Counted from the first letter of the stretch, positions 16,118 to 24,935 are shown. The stretch: 64,000 nucleotides of DNA from Ramlibacter sp. (GCA_021323335.1 JAJTCN010000009.1:1-64000), one strand, 5' to 3'. Program-made: numbers and translations. The notes: generated by a model not told the origin, from the letters alone.

Positions 16118-16816
16118 ATGCGCCTCCCCAGCTCCGCCAACTTCCGCCCCGTCGGCACCGTTCCCCTGCGCCACATCTGGCGGTCCGACCACCTCGGCGC
16201 ACTGAATGCCCACGACGCCGCGCAGATCCAGGCCCTCGGCATCCGCCGCGTGCTGGACTTCCGCGGCGTCGAGGAACGCACCGCCGCCGCCTGCCGCCTG
16301 CCGGGCGTGACGGTGCACTCGCTGCCGATCGAGCCCACCATCGTCCAGAAACTCAATGAGATGGTCGCCGCCGGCACCAGCATCTCGGGGGCCGAGGTCG
16401 CCGCGTACATGCAGGACACCTATCGCAACTTCGTGCGCACCGGGACGCCGCGCTTCGCCGAATTCTTCGGCCACCTGCTCGAATCGGACACGCCCACGGT
16501 CTTCCATTGCACCGCCGGCAAGGACCGCACCGGCTTCGCGGCCGCCCTGCTGCTCAAGGCCACCGATGCCCAAGACGAAGAGGTGATGCGCGACTACCTG
16601 CTCACCAACGACCGCGTGCAGTTGCCGCAGGGCTCGCGCCTGGGCCTGTCGCCCGAGGCCGCGCACGTGCTGTGGCACGTCCAGCCGGACTTCCTGCAGG
16701 CCGCCCTCGACGAGGTCGACCGCAGCTATGGCTCGATGGAGGGCTACCTGCGCGAGGGCCTGGGCCTGCGCGAGGCGGAGCGCGATCGGCTGCGGGCCCT
16801 TTACCGCGCCGGGTAA
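16118..16816 (+). CDS. tyrosine-protein phosphatase (dual-specificity-like), 232 aa
   Basis: The P-loop HCTAGKDRTG is at residues 130-139, with Cys131 as the nucleophile and Arg137 binding phosphate. The general-acid Asp is not certain. The N-terminal strand pattern (FRPVGTVPLRHIWRSDHLG, then RRVLDFRGVEER) is that of bacterial IphP/LMPTP-B-type phosphatases, which remove phosphate from Tyr or from phosphoinositides and inositols. There is no signal peptide, so it is cytoplasmic. The length is normal. It stands alone between repeat A and the next promoter. The substrate cannot be predicted. Confidence 0.9.
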   Translation: MRLPSSANFRPVGTVPLRHIWRSDHLGALNAHDAAQIQALGIRRVLDFRGVEERTAAACRLPGVTVHSLPIEPTIVQKLNEMVAAGTSISGAEVAAYMQDTYRNFVRTGTPRFAEFFGHLLESDTPTVFHCTAGKDRTGFAAALLLKATDAQDEEVMRDYLLTNDRVQLPQGSRLGLSPEAAHVLWHVQPDFLQAALDEVDRSYGSMEGYLREGLGLREAERDRLRALYRAG

Positions 16817-16951
16817 TCTTCGCTTTCCTGCCGCCTGCCGCGCCTGCCTCCTACGCAACTCCTTGGGCGGCGACTACAGGTCTGCCGTGGCGCCAGGCGA
16901 ACACTCCAGTCATGGCAGGCACAAGACCTGCGCAATGCAAAGGAGTCCGCG

Positions 16952-17290
16952 ATGCCCAAGCAGGAACAATCCCGAGACGGGAACAGCCAGGACTACCGAG
17001 GCGACGGCCCCGGCAAGGTGGGCCTGACCAGCGACAACCAGCCCGATCTCGTGTCGCCTTCCGGTGTCAACGAGCGCGACGGGAGTTCCGTTGAGGCAGA
17101 GGGCGTGGCCGGCGGCTCGCTGGACTTCGACGACGGCACCGACATGGTCCATCCGCGCGGCAAGGTGACCAGCGCGGGCCGCACCGCGAACGAGAAGAAT
17201 CCCAGCGACGCCGGGGACCTGGGCGCACCCGGCGCCGGCCTGTCGGACCGCAACGGACCGAGCGATCCCGATGCTAAACGCGGCCGCTAA
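16952..17290 (+). CDS. small hydrophilic hypothetical protein, 112 aa
   Basis: The gene has a strong AAAGGAG 8 bases before ATG 16952. The product is almost free of hydrophobic stretches and rich in Gly, Asp, Ser and Asn, so it is probably intrinsically disordered. A central part (VAGGSLDFDDGTDMVHPRGK) may be the conserved core. I do not recognise a family. Composition is like that of hydrophilic stress proteins, which is only suggestive. It ends 22 bp before the start of the broken hydrolase gene, so they may be co-transcribed. A TCCTACG element lies about 100 bp upstream. Confidence 0.6.
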   Translation: MPKQEQSRDGNSQDYRGDGPGKVGLTSDNQPDLVSPSGVNERDGSSVEAEGVAGGSLDFDDGTDMVHPRGKVTSAGRTANEKNPSDAGDLGAPGAGLSDRNGPSDPDAKRGR

Positions 17291-17312
17291 GGCGGTCCGG
17301 GGAGGAGGCAAC

Positions 17313-18033
17313 ATGGTTTACGCGATCTTCTCCGCCTCGGTCCTGCTGGCGATCGGCGCGATCTACGCGGGTGCGGTGAGCTGGCTGTACTTCCGGCAGG
17401 AGCGCCTGCTGTTCGAGCCGGACCTGCTGCCGCACGACGACCCGATCTGCACCGACCCCGACACCCGCGAATTCTTCGTCGACGTGCCCGGCGCTCGGCT
17501 CTCGGTGGCCCACATGATGCGGCCCGATCCGCGCGGCGTGTTCTTCTTCCTGCACGGCAACTCCGGCAACCTGAAGAAGTGGTTCGTGGAGCTGGACGCC
17601 TTCCGCCAGGCCAATTTCGACGTCGTCATGTTCGACTATCGCGGCTTCGGCAAGAGCAGCGGCCAGATCGAAAGCGAAGAGCAACTGCACGCCGACGTCG
17701 CCGCCGTGTGGGCGCACTTCGCCCCGGCGTACGAAGGCAAGCGGGTCGTGATCTCGGGCCAGTCGCTCGGCACCGGGCTGGCCGCCGGCCTGGCCGCGCG
17801 GCTCTGTTCCGAAGGCCACGCGCCCGACCTGACCCTGCTGGTCTCCCCGTACAGCAGCATGCGGGCCCTGGCCGCGGAGCTGTACCCAACTGATCCCGAT
17901 CCACCACAGCGAGACGCTGTGCAAGTCGATGCGATCCGCGGAACTGGTGCGGGTCGACGGCGCGGGGCACGGCGACGTGCATCAGTTCCCCAGCGTGCGC
18001 AAGGCGCTGGCCTCGGCCCTCGGCCGGCTCTGA
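17313..18033 (+). pseudogene. alpha/beta hydrolase, broken by an internal deletion and frameshift
   Basis: From ATG 17313 (GGAGGAGG upstream) the frame reads as a membrane-anchored hydrolase: an N-terminal hydrophobic helix, FFLHGNSGN (oxyanion region), then SGQSLGTG with nucleophile Ser151. It is intact to SPYSSMRALAAELYP (about 17887). The normal C-terminus then resumes in another frame (17890-18033: LIPIHHSETLCKSM, and VDGAGHGDVHQF with the catalytic His). The segment between, which normally carries about 30-40 residues and the catalytic Asp, is missing. The annotated reading frame instead runs through unrelated Arg/Pro-rich sequence to 18128. An active product is unlikely. A sequencing or assembly deletion cannot be excluded. 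Confidence 0.8.
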
Positions 18034-18114
18034 CCGGCCCCTCGCCGCACGAAATTCGTCCCGCCTCCGGGCGGGACGCGGCATTTCCCCACGCCATCCG
18101 CTCGACCGTGGCCG

Positions 18115-18120
18115 AACAAT
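18115..18120 (+). promoter_or_regulatory. -10-like box AACAAT, 7 nt before the ATG at 18128
   Basis: Hexamer upstream of the antiporter start. An in-frame GTG at 18125 is an alternative start 4 nt after the box. Confidence 0.35.
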
Positions 18121-18127
18121 CGCGGTG

Positions 18128-19459
18128 ATGGATTTCGCCCTCTGGTCCGTGATCGTCGGCCTGTTGCTGGTGCTGATGGCGCTGGCATCGACCGTCCTGA
18201 AGCGGCTGCCCCTTTCCACCGCCATGCTGTATGTGCTGGTGGGTATCGCCGTCAGCCCGATCGGGCTGGCGCTGGTCCGGGCCGAGCCGCGGGCCCACGC
18301 AGTGATCCTGGAGCGGATGGCCGAAGTGGTCGTGCTGCTGTCGCTGTTCACGGCGGGGCTCAAGCTCAGTCCCGGCCTGACGGACCGGCGCTGGCGCCTG
18401 CCCGTGCGCCTCGCGGTCAACTCGATGGTGCTCACGGTGGCATTGATCTCCATCGTCGGCTGGTTCTTCCTGGACCTCCCGCTGGGGGCGTGCGTGCTGC
18501 TCGGGGCCATCCTCGCGCCCACGGATCCGGTGCTCGCGTCCGACGTGCAGTTGCAGCAGCCCGGGGACACCGACCGGCTGCGGTTCGCCCTGACGGGCGA
18601 GGGCGGCCTGAACGACGGGACGGCCTTCCCCTTCGTGATGCTCGGCCTGGGCCTGCTCGGGCTGCACGAGCTCGGCTCGTTCGGCTGGCGCTGGCTGGCG
18701 GTGGACGTGGTGTGGGCCACCGCCGCCGGCCTGGCGACCGGTTGGGTGCTCGGGATGGTGGTCGGGCGGCTGGTACTGCATCTTCGGCGCGAGCACAAGG
18801 AGGCCGTCGGCCTCGATGACTTCCTGGCGCTGGGGCTGATCGGCCTGGCCTACGGCTGCGCGCTGCTGCTGCATGCCTATGGCTTCCTCGCGGTGTTCGC
18901 CGCCGGCGTGGCGCTGCGCCGGCTGGAACAACGCGAGAGCGGCGGCCCCGTCAGCGCCGGCAAGGTGGAAGAGGTCTTGCTGGACCCCGATCGCAGCCTG
19001 GCGGAGAACGCGGCCGTGCATCCGGACCACGCGCCGACCTTCATGACACAGGCGGTACTCGGCTTCGTCCAGCAGGCCGAGCGCATCGGCGAAGTGGTGG
19101 TCGTGATCGCCATCGGCGCCTTGCTGTGGGCCGTGGACTGGCATTCAGCCGCGTGGTGGTTCGTCCCCTTGCTGCTGCTGGCGATCCGGCCGCTCTCGGT
19201 GCGCGCCGGCCTGGCCGGCGCATCCGTGTCGAGCGGCCAGCGCTGGTTGATCGGATGGTTCGGCATCCGCGGCGTCGGCTCGGTGTATTACCTCATGTAT
19301 GCAGTGAACCATGGGCTCGACGCGGCGGTGGCCAACCAGCTGGTGGCGCTGACGCTGGCGGTGGTCGTCACATCCATCGTCGTGCACGGCACCTCCGTGA
19401 CGCCGATCATGGCGGCCTACGAGCGGACCCTGCGGCGCGGCCGGCGCCGGCGCGGCTGA
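18128..19459 (+). CDS. cation:proton antiporter, CPA1 type
   Basis: The 443-residue protein has about 12 hydrophobic segments. The ion-binding signature LAPTDPVLASDVQ (near residues 131-143) and GEGGLNDGTAFPF (near 158-170, with the acidic pair that carries cation and proton) mark a CPA1/NhaP-like Na+(K+)/H+ antiporter in the inner membrane. Usual members have a C-terminal cytosolic domain; here the protein ends soon after the last helix with a basic tail (TLRRGRRRRG). It probably serves pH or sodium homeostasis. The gene follows the broken hydrolase but has its own promoter-like box. Confidence 0.9.
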   Translation: MDFALWSVIVGLLLVLMALASTVLKRLPLSTAMLYVLVGIAVSPIGLALVRAEPRAHAVILERMAEVVVLLSLFTAGLKLSPGLTDRRWRLPVRLAVNSMVLTVALISIVGWFFLDLPLGACVLLGAILAPTDPVLASDVQLQQPGDTDRLRFALTGEGGLNDGTAFPFVMLGLGLLGLHELGSFGWRWLAVDVVWATAAGLATGWVLGMVVGRLVLHLRREHKEAVGLDDFLALGLIGLAYGCALLLHAYGFLAVFAAGVALRRLEQRESGGPVSAGKVEEVLLDPDRSLAENAAVHPDHAPTFMTQAVLGFVQQAERIGEVVVVIAIGALLWAVDWHSAAWWFVPLLLLAIRPLSVRAGLAGASVSSGQRWLIGWFGIRGVGSVYYLMYAVNHGLDAAVANQLVALTLAVVVTSIVVHGTSVTPIMAAYERTLRRGRRRRG

Positions 19460-19573
19460 GGAAGGCCACGATTCCTACAGCACTGAAGTCCGGTCGCTGA
19501 CAGCGTCCTGCGCGGGCGACCCTAGAGTAGGCGAATCCAAGGTTCGCATGCAGAAGTTACCGGCACATACACC

Positions 19574-20074
19574 ATGAAAAAACACGCGCCCGACGCCATC
19601 GACCTGCTGGACGCAGACCACCTCGCCGTGCACTCGATGTTCGAGGCGTACCGCGAACTGGTGGCCGCGCGCGCGCCCGCCCCGCAGCGGCGCACGCTGG
19701 CCGAGGAGATCTGCATCGAGCTGACGATCCATGCGCGGCTCGAGGAAGAGATCTTCTACCCCGCGGTGCGCGACGCGCTCGACGACGATGAACTGCTGGA
19801 TGACGCCGAGGACGAGCATGGGAGCCAGCGCGAGTTCGTAGCGCAGATCCTGGCCACGTCGGCCGAAGACGAGCTCTACGACGCCAAGGTGGCGGTGCTC
19901 GGAGACTACGTTTCCCGCCACGTTCGCAAGGAACGTGAGCAAGTGTTCAACCGCGTGATGGCGTCGCGCATGGACCTGCAGTCCCTCGGCCGCATGCTGG
20001 CGGTGCGCAAGGAGGAGCTGCGCTCGGTGCAGGATGCCCTGAAGGAGGACGCGCTGGCGTCGGCACTGGCTTGA
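19574..20074 (+). CDS. hemerythrin HHE-domain protein, 166 aa
   Basis: The diiron ligand pattern is visible: His16 and His20 (DADHLAVHSMFE), His53 and Glu57/58 (HARLEEEI), His82 (DEHGSQ), and His116 with Glu120/122 (RHVRKEREQ). Residues 13-130 form the four-helix bundle, and the remaining 35 residues are a charged helix. Such cytoplasmic proteins bind O2 or NO or act in iron and redox stress. The length is normal. No Shine-Dalgarno is obvious. A TCCTACAG element lies about 95 bp upstream, shared with the next gene, so both may belong to one stress regulon. Confidence 0.9.
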   Translation: MKKHAPDAIDLLDADHLAVHSMFEAYRELVAARAPAPQRRTLAEEICIELTIHARLEEEIFYPAVRDALDDDELLDDAEDEHGSQREFVAQILATSAEDELYDAKVAVLGDYVSRHVRKEREQVFNRVMASRMDLQSLGRMLAVRKEELRSVQDALKEDALASALA

Positions 20075-20217
20075 GCCCGATGGGTCCGGCCGTCCAATGT
20101 CCTACAGGCTTCGACAGCGGTAGACGACAACACGAAAAAGTTCGGCCACTAAAGTGATTCACAGGCAGGGAAAACCCTGTCAGCTCACTCACCCAACGAA
20201 ACCCCAAGGAGTTCCTG

Positions 20218-20619
20218 ATGATCAAGTCCCCCATTTCGCAAGCCGCCGCCCTGGCCCTGATGGCCGCCCTGACCCTGAGCGCCTGCGGCAAGAAGGAAGA
20301 GGCCGCGACCTCGTCCACCGACAGCACCACCTCGTCCACGACCTCGAGCACGACGCCGTCCACCACGCCCGCGCCGGCCGACACCAGCACCACCACGGGC
20401 AGCACCAGCGGCTCCGGCTCGCTCGCCACGACGCCCAGCACGGGCAGCACCGACACCACGGCCAGCGGCACCACCGGCTCGGGCTCCACCATGGGCTCCA
20501 CGACCGGCTCCACCACCGGCAGCGGCACCTCCATGGGCGCTTCCGGCTCCGCCGCCCCGACCGACATGAGCTCGGGCTCGTCGTCCAGCGTCCCGATGGC
20601 CACCACGTCGACCAAGTAA
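20218..20619 (+). CDS. Ser/Thr/Gly-rich lipoprotein, 133 aa
   Basis: The start at 20218 has AAGGAG 6 bases upstream. A lipobox LSAC (Cys23) follows a hydrophobic signal, so the mature protein is lipid-anchored, probably in the outer membrane because Gly24-Lys25 follow. After CGKKEEAA, almost the whole protein is degenerate Ser-Thr-Gly repeats (for example TDTTASGTTGSGSTMGSTTG). It is likely disordered and may act as an extended surface or periplasmic spacer. Function is unknown. Codon use is as biased as the neighbours. Two strong hairpins follow the gene. Confidence 0.75.
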   Translation: MIKSPISQAAALALMAALTLSACGKKEEAATSSTDSTTSSTTSSTTPSTTPAPADTSTTTGSTSGSGSLATTPSTGSTDTTASGTTGSGSTMGSTTGSTTGSGTSMGASGSAAPTDMSSGSSSSVPMATTSTK

Positions 20620-20632
20620 GCGATAGCGGCTG

Positions 20633-20665
20633 GGCCGACCGGCTGCGCGCAGCCGTGCGTCGGCC
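20633..20665 (+). terminator. nested GC hairpin after the lipoprotein gene
   Basis: GGCCGAC pairs with GTCGGCC, enclosing CGGCTGC-GC-GCAGCCG. No T-run follows; it is probably part of a convergent termination region. Confidence 0.45.
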
Positions 20666-20685
20666 TGGAATCCGCCAGGAAATTC

Positions 20686-20711
20686 AGGAGCCGGGCATGT
20701 CCCGGCTTCCT
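20686..20711. terminator. bidirectional hairpin between convergent lipoprotein and sulfurtransferase genes
   Basis: AGGAGCCGGG (20686-20695) pairs with CCCGGCTTCCT (20701-20711) across a CATGT loop. Confidence 0.5.
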
Positions 20712-20721
20712 GCCTTGTGCC

Positions 20722-21609
20722 TCAGCCTTTTTCGATCGGCAGCCGTGGCGTGCGGCACCACTCGCTCCAGCTGCCGGCGTACAGCCCGGGCGGCGGGAAG
20801 CCGGCGAGCTCCATGGCGATGACGTTCGGCACGGCGCTGACGCCGCTGCCGCAGTACATCACCACCGATGCCGGGTCGCGGCCGGCGAGCAGTTGCCCGA
20901 ATTCCTCGCGCAGTTGCGCCGGCGGCTTGAAGCGCCCGTCCGCGCCGATGTTCTGCCCGAACGGCCGGTTCAGGGCGCCGGGGATGTGGCCCGCCACGGG
21001 GTCCAGCGGCTCGACCTCGCCGCGAAAGCGCTGCGGTCCGCGGGCGTCCACCAGCGTGAGCCCGCCGCTGCCGAGCGCGTCCGCGACCTGTTGCGTGACC
21101 ACCAGCCTGCGCAGCGGCGGCCCCAGCTCGAAGTTGGTCTGGAAATGCGAGGGCTCGGCGCCGCCGCGCACCTCGCCCCCGGCCGCCTGCCAGGCCTGCA
21201 GCCCGCCATCGAGCACGGCGGCGGCTTCATGGCCCGCCCACTTGAGCATCCACCACAGCCGGCCGCTGTAGTTGGCGCCGTTGCGGTCGTAGACGACGGC
21301 CTGCATGTCGTTGGCGAAGCCCACGCTCGACAGCCACATCGCGAACTTCTCGCGGCTGGGCAGCGGGTGCCGGCCGCCGGAGGCGGCATCGGCGTGCGGC
21401 TGGAGGTGGCCGCTCGCGTCCGGCTGGCCGGGGTCGCTGAGGGCATCGTCCAGGTGCGCGTAGACCGCGCCGGCGATGTGCGACTGCAGGTACTGCTTTT
21501 CGCCGCTGGTGGGGTCCATCAGTTCGAAGGTGCAGTCGAACACCATCAGGCGCGCCTTGGCGTCACGCAGCGCCTTCAGCTCGTCCACGGAGAGGAGGGT
21601 CGTGTACAT
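20722..21609 (-). CDS. sseA: two-domain sulfurtransferase (thiosulfate / 3-mercaptopyruvate type), rhodanese family
   Basis: The 295-residue cytoplasmic enzyme has tandem rhodanese domains. The first (to about residue 150) lacks the cysteine (VVYDRNGANYSGR in place of a catalytic loop), as usual. The second carries the active loop CGSGVSA, whose Cys accepts sulfur as a persulfide. The CGSGVS(T)A loop fits 3-mercaptopyruvate sulfurtransferases. The start at 21609 (MYTTLLSVDEL) is preferred to the upstream ATG at 21618, because a CACAAT box overlaps the latter, exactly as at polA. It may contribute to sulfur transfer or cyanide detoxification. Confidence 0.88.
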   Translation of the reverse strand: MYTTLLSVDELKALRDAKARLMVFDCTFELMDPTSGEKQYLQSHIAGAVYAHLDDALSDPGQPDASGHLQPHADAASGGRHPLPSREKFAMWLSSVGFANDMQAVVYDRNGANYSGRLWWMLKWAGHEAAAVLDGGLQAWQAAGGEVRGGAEPSHFQTNFELGPPLRRLVVTQQVADALGSGGLTLVDARGPQRFRGEVEPLDPVAGHIPGALNRPFGQNIGADGRFKPPAQLREEFGQLLAGRDPASVVMYCGSGVSAVPNVIAMELAGFPPPGLYAGSWSEWCRTPRLPIEKG

Positions 21610-21616
21610 GGCCCGC

Positions 21617-21622
21617 ATTGTG
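21617..21622 (-). promoter_or_regulatory. -10-like box CACAAT, 7 nt before the ATG at 21609
   Basis: The arrangement CACAAT-GCGGGCC-ATG is almost the same as the polA one. It overlaps the alternative start at 21618. Confidence 0.4.
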
Positions 21623-21637
21623 TCGCGATTTCCGCGC

Positions 21638-22537
21638 TCAGTGCTCTTCGCCGGGGGCGTCCGGGGCGGCCCGCGCCCGCAGCACGGTGGCGGCGATGCC
21701 GCTGGCGACGATGAGGGCCATGCCGGCCCAGCCCGCCAGCGGGAGGTCGTCGTCGAACAGCAGCAGGCCGTAGAAGGCGCCGAAGACGATGCCCGAATAC
21801 TGCAGGTTCGCCACCAGCAGCGTGGCGCCCTGGCTGTAGGCCCGCGTCATGCACCACTGGCCCAGGGAGGCCAGCAGCGCCATCGGCACCAGCCAGGCGG
21901 CGTGGCGCCACTCCCACGGCGAGGCGCCGGTGACGGCCATGCCGGCGGCCCCGGCGACGGCCGAACCGAGCGCGAAGTAGAAGACGGTGCGGACTTCGGG
22001 CTCGCCGAGCTTGCCGAGCGCCATCACCTGGAGGTAGGCGAAGGCGGCGAGCAGCCCCGACAGCAGCCCGACCACGCCGGCGAACGCCTGGTGGGCCTCG
22101 ATGGAGGGCCGCAGCATCAGCACAACGCCGGCGAAGCCGGCCAGCACCGTCATGGCCAGCGCGCCCTGGCGGCCCGGCAAGGGCGCGCCGCTGCGCGGGT
22201 TCCACGCGACCAGGGCGCCGCCGACCAGGAAGGCGGCGACCCACACGCTGCTCATGTAGTTGAGGGTCATCGCGGTGGCCAGCGGCAGCACGGCGATGGC
22301 ATGGAACCAGGCGCCGAGCGACAGCACGCCGACGGCGCTGCGCCAGGCGTGCATGCCCGCGTAGTGCGTCCGCAGCGAGGTGCCCTGGGAGCGGGCCCAG
22401 AGGCCCATGAACACCATGCCGAGGAGGCCGCGCCAGAACACCAGCTCCGCCGCGTTGAAGCCGGCCGCGGCGTACTTGACGCAGACCGCCATCGTCGCGA
22501 ACAACAGCGACGCGGCGATCATCCAGGAAGCCTGCAC
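21638..22537 (-). CDS. EamA-type (DMT superfamily) transporter, 299 aa
   Basis: Ten hydrophobic helices are arranged as two five-helix repeats. The first repeat has the conserved VFWRGLLGMVFM and LNYMSSVWVA segments, and the second has LGQWCMTRAYSQGATLLVANLQYSGIVF (residues about 220-247). Members export amino acids, metabolites or nucleotide sugars; the substrate cannot be told. It starts with GTG at 22537 and shares one base with the stop of the Rieske gene upstream, so the two are translationally coupled. The transporter may therefore handle a substrate or product of that oxygenase. Confidence 0.88.
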   Translation of the reverse strand: MQASWMIAASLLFATMAVCVKYAAAGFNAAELVFWRGLLGMVFMGLWARSQGTSLRTHYAGMHAWRSAVGVLSLGAWFHAIAVLPLATAMTLNYMSSVWVAAFLVGGALVAWNPRSGAPLPGRQGALAMTVLAGFAGVVLMLRPSIEAHQAFAGVVGLLSGLLAAFAYLQVMALGKLGEPEVRTVFYFALGSAVAGAAGMAVTGASPWEWRHAAWLVPMALLASLGQWCMTRAYSQGATLLVANLQYSGIVFGAFYGLLLFDDDLPLAGWAGMALIVASGIAATVLRARAAPDAPGEEH

Positions 22538-23685
22538 TAGCCGAGGGCGCTATGCGGCCCCATTGCCTCGCGGTACCACTCGTGGAAGTGCTGCATGCCG
22601 TCTTCCATGGGGCTCTGGTACGGGCCGACCTCGTTGTCGCCGCGTTCCATCAGCGCCTTGCGGCCGGCGTCCATGCGCAGGGCGATCTCGTCGTCCTCCT
22701 CGCAGGTCTCCATGTACGCGCCCTGCTGGGCTTCGACGAACTCGCGCTCGAAGGCCTGGACCTCCTCGGGGTAGAAGAACTCCACCACGTTCAGCGTCTT
22801 CTGCGGCCCCTTCGGGTACAGCGTGGAGACCACCAGCACGTTCGGGTACCACTCCACCATCACGTTGGGATACAGGGTGAGCCAGATGGCGCCGTGCTTG
22901 GGCGGGCGGCCACCCCCGAAGCGCAGCACCTCGTCGTGCCACTTGCGGTACACGTCCGAGCCCGGCTTGCCGAGCTTGCCCGCCACGCCGACCGTCTGCA
23001 CGGAGTAGTCGCGGCCGAACTCCCAGCGCAGGTCTTCGCAGGTGACGAAGTTGCCCAGGCCCGGGTGGAACGGACCGACGTGGTAGTCCTCGAGATAGAC
23101 CTCGATGAAGGTCTTCCAGTTGTAGTCCACCTCGTGCAGCTCGGCGCGGTCGAACACGTAGCCCGAGAAGTCGAGGTCGGCTTTCGGTCCCAGCTTCGAC
23201 AGCGCGCGGGCCACGTCGTAGCCGCCCCGCGTTTCGAACAGCAGCCCGTTCCAGGTCTGCAGTTCGTAGTTGTTGAGGTTCAGGCACGGGTCCGTCTGGA
23301 AGTGCGGTGCGCCCAGCAGCGTGCCCGCGGGGCCGCCGCTGCCCGCGCTGTAGGTCCAGCGATGGAGCGGGCACACGATGTTCCCCCCCGACGTGGACGC
23401 CGCGGCCAGCGAGCCGCGCCCGCGCAGCATCACCGCCTGGCGATGGCGGCAGACGTTGGAGACGAGTTCGATGCCGTTGGCCGTGCGCAGCAGCGCGCGC
23501 CCCTCGCCCTCCTGGGGCAGGGTGTAGTAGTCGCCGCGCTCCGGCACCGCCAGTTCGTGCCCCACATAACGGGGCCCGTGCTGGAAGATCAGCTCCATCT
23601 CACGCGAATGGAGCGCCTGGTCGAAGTAACTGGTAACGGGAAGTTGGCTTGCGGCCTGCTGTAGCTGAAGACTTAAATCAGACAT
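22537..23685 (-). CDS. Rieske non-heme iron oxygenase alpha subunit
   Basis: The 382-residue protein has a Rieske 2Fe-2S site Cys79-x-His81 and Cys105-x2-His108 (VCRHRQAV, then CPLHRW). The spacing between pairs is longer than in most dioxygenases. The catalytic domain carries the iron ligands in YLEDYHVGPFHPGL (His202 and His207). Members hydroxylate aromatic rings or demethylate amines such as choline-type compounds, using electrons from a separate reductase. No reductase or beta subunit is adjacent, so a single-component-type oxygenase fed by a housekeeping reductase is inferred. AGGTGA precedes the ATG. It is divergent from xseB and coupled to an exporter gene. Confidence 0.88.
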   Translation of the reverse strand: MSDLSLQLQQAASQLPVTSYFDQALHSREMELIFQHGPRYVGHELAVPERGDYYTLPQEGEGRALLRTANGIELVSNVCRHRQAVMLRGRGSLAAASTSGGNIVCPLHRWTYSAGSGGPAGTLLGAPHFQTDPCLNLNNYELQTWNGLLFETRGGYDVARALSKLGPKADLDFSGYVFDRAELHEVDYNWKTFIEVYLEDYHVGPFHPGLGNFVTCEDLRWEFGRDYSVQTVGVAGKLGKPGSDVYRKWHDEVLRFGGGRPPKHGAIWLTLYPNVMVEWYPNVLVVSTLYPKGPQKTLNVVEFFYPEEVQAFEREFVEAQQGAYMETCEEDDEIALRMDAGRKALMERGDNEVGPYQSPMEDGMQHFHEWYREAMGPHSALG

Positions 23686-23793
23686 TTCACCTGACCTAGA
23701 GACTCCCCCTATGAAGGGGACAGGGCCGCGCTTGGGAGCGCGACGAGAGGGAGGGCGATTCTACCCCCCGACTCCACATGGGGCGGCCGCGCC

Positions 23794-23799
23794 TAAAAT
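23794..23799 (+). promoter_or_regulatory. -10-like box TAAAAT upstream of xseB
   Basis: It is 24 nt before the ATG at 23824, giving a short leader. No clear -35 at 17 bp. Confidence 0.4.
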
Positions 23800-23823
23800 C
23801 CAGCCTCGACCCCCAAACAATTC

Positions 23824-24051
23824 ATGTCCAAGCCGCCATTCAATCCCCCTGCCAGCTATGAAGCGGCCATGGAAGAGCTGGAGCAGCTCACGAGCCGCAT
23901 CGAGTCCGGCCAGCTGCCGCTCGAGCAACTCCTCGCCGGCTACGAGCGCGGCGCCGAGCTGCTGAAGTTCTGCCGCGAGAAGCTGCAGGCCGTGGAAGAA
24001 CAGATCAAGGTGCTCGACGCCGGTGTGCTCAAGCCGTGGGCGCCGGAGTGA
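23824..24051 (+). CDS. xseB: exodeoxyribonuclease VII small subunit
   Basis: The 75-residue protein has the XseB pattern [20 protein letters not shown], then [16 protein letters not shown] (residues 11-46) and the C-terminal [11 protein letters not shown]. It forms a helical hairpin that binds the XseA large subunit, which is not in this window, in ssDNA degradation. The length is normal. The stop overlaps the ispA start (GTGA), so the two are coupled, as seen in many proteobacteria where xseB-ispA-dxs form an operon. Confidence 0.95.
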   Translation: MSKPPFNPPASYEAAMEELEQLTSRIESGQLPLEQLLAGYERGAELLKFCREKLQAVEEQIKVLDAGVLKPWAPE

Positions 24052-24935
24052 CTTTCGACCTCAAGGCCTGGTCCGCCCGGCGGCTGGCGGAAGTGGAAGA
24101 CGCGTTGTGTGCGTGGGTGCCGCTGGACGCACCCGCCGGCCTGGGCAACGCGATGCGCTACGCCGTGCTCGATGGCGGCAAGCGCCTGCGGCCGCTGCTG
24201 GTCATCGCCGCCTGCGAATCGGTCGGCGGCCATGAAGGTGCGGCCCTGCGCGCCTCGTGCGCCGTGGAGTTGATCCACGCGTACTCGCTGGTGCACGACG
24301 ACATGCCCTGCATGGACAACGACATCCTGCGGCGCGGCAAGCCCACGGTGCACGTGCAGTTCGGCGAAGCCTCGGCGCTGCTCGCCGGGGATGCGCTGCA
24401 GGCGCTCGCCTTCGAGCTGCTCACGCCGCCGAACCAGGGCATCCCCGACGCCACCCAGGCGCGCCTGTGCCGCCTGCTCGCGCGCGCCGCCGGCCACGAC
24501 GGCATGGCGGGCGGCCAGGCCGTGGACCTGGCCGCCGTCGGCCATTCGCTCACGGAGGACGAACTGCGCCGCATGCACAGCCTGAAGACGGGCGCGCTGC
24601 TGCACGCCAGCGTGATGATGGGCGCCGGCTGCGGCGATCCGTCCGCGAGCGCCCTGAAAGGCCTCGACGGCTACGGGCACGCGCTGGGCCTGGCGTTCCA
24701 GGTGGTGGACGACATCCTCGACGTCACCGCCGACTCCGCCACGCTGGGCAAGACGCCCGGCAAGGACGCGGCCCAGGCCAAGCCGACCTACGTTTCGCTG
24801 CTGGGCCTCGATCGCGCCCGCAGCCATGCGGCCGAACTGCTGGAACAGGCGCGCGCCGCGCTCGCCACCAGCGGCCTTGCCGATACGCGCGCCTTGCTCG
24901 GCCTGGCCGAGATGGTCGTGCACAGGGACAATTGA
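24048..24935 (+). CDS. ispA: farnesyl diphosphate synthase (polyprenyl synthetase)
   Basis: The start is the GTG at 24048 inside the xseB stop. The 295-residue enzyme condenses isopentenyl and dimethylallyl diphosphates into farnesyl diphosphate. The first Asp-rich motif is DDMPCMDND (residues 84-92) and the second is VVDDILD (near 221-227); both bind Mg-diphosphate. The lysine and arginine of GGKRLRPLL (43-51) bind isopentenyl diphosphate. The short-chain product is inferred from the residues before the first motif ([10 protein letters not shown]). It lies in the isoprenoid operon just before dxs, 5 bp apart. Confidence 0.95.
   Translation: MTFDLKAWSARRLAEVEDALCAWVPLDAPAGLGNAMRYAVLDGGKRLRPLLVIAACESVGGHEGAALRASCAVELIHAYSLVHDDMPCMDNDILRRGKPTVHVQFGEASALLAGDALQALAFELLTPPNQGIPDATQARLCRLLARAAGHDGMAGGQAVDLAAVGHSLTEDELRRMHSLKTGALLHASVMMGAGCGDPSASALKGLDGYGHALGLAFQVVDDILDVTADSATLGKTPGKDAAQAKPTYVSLLGLDRARSHAAELLEQARAALATSGLADTRALLGLAEMVVHRDN

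Noticed and set aside
17890..18128. Real C-terminal extension of the hydrolase in the longer frame
   Set aside because: The frame after 17890 is Arg/Pro/Gly shadow sequence, while the true hydrolase end is visible in the neighbouring frame.
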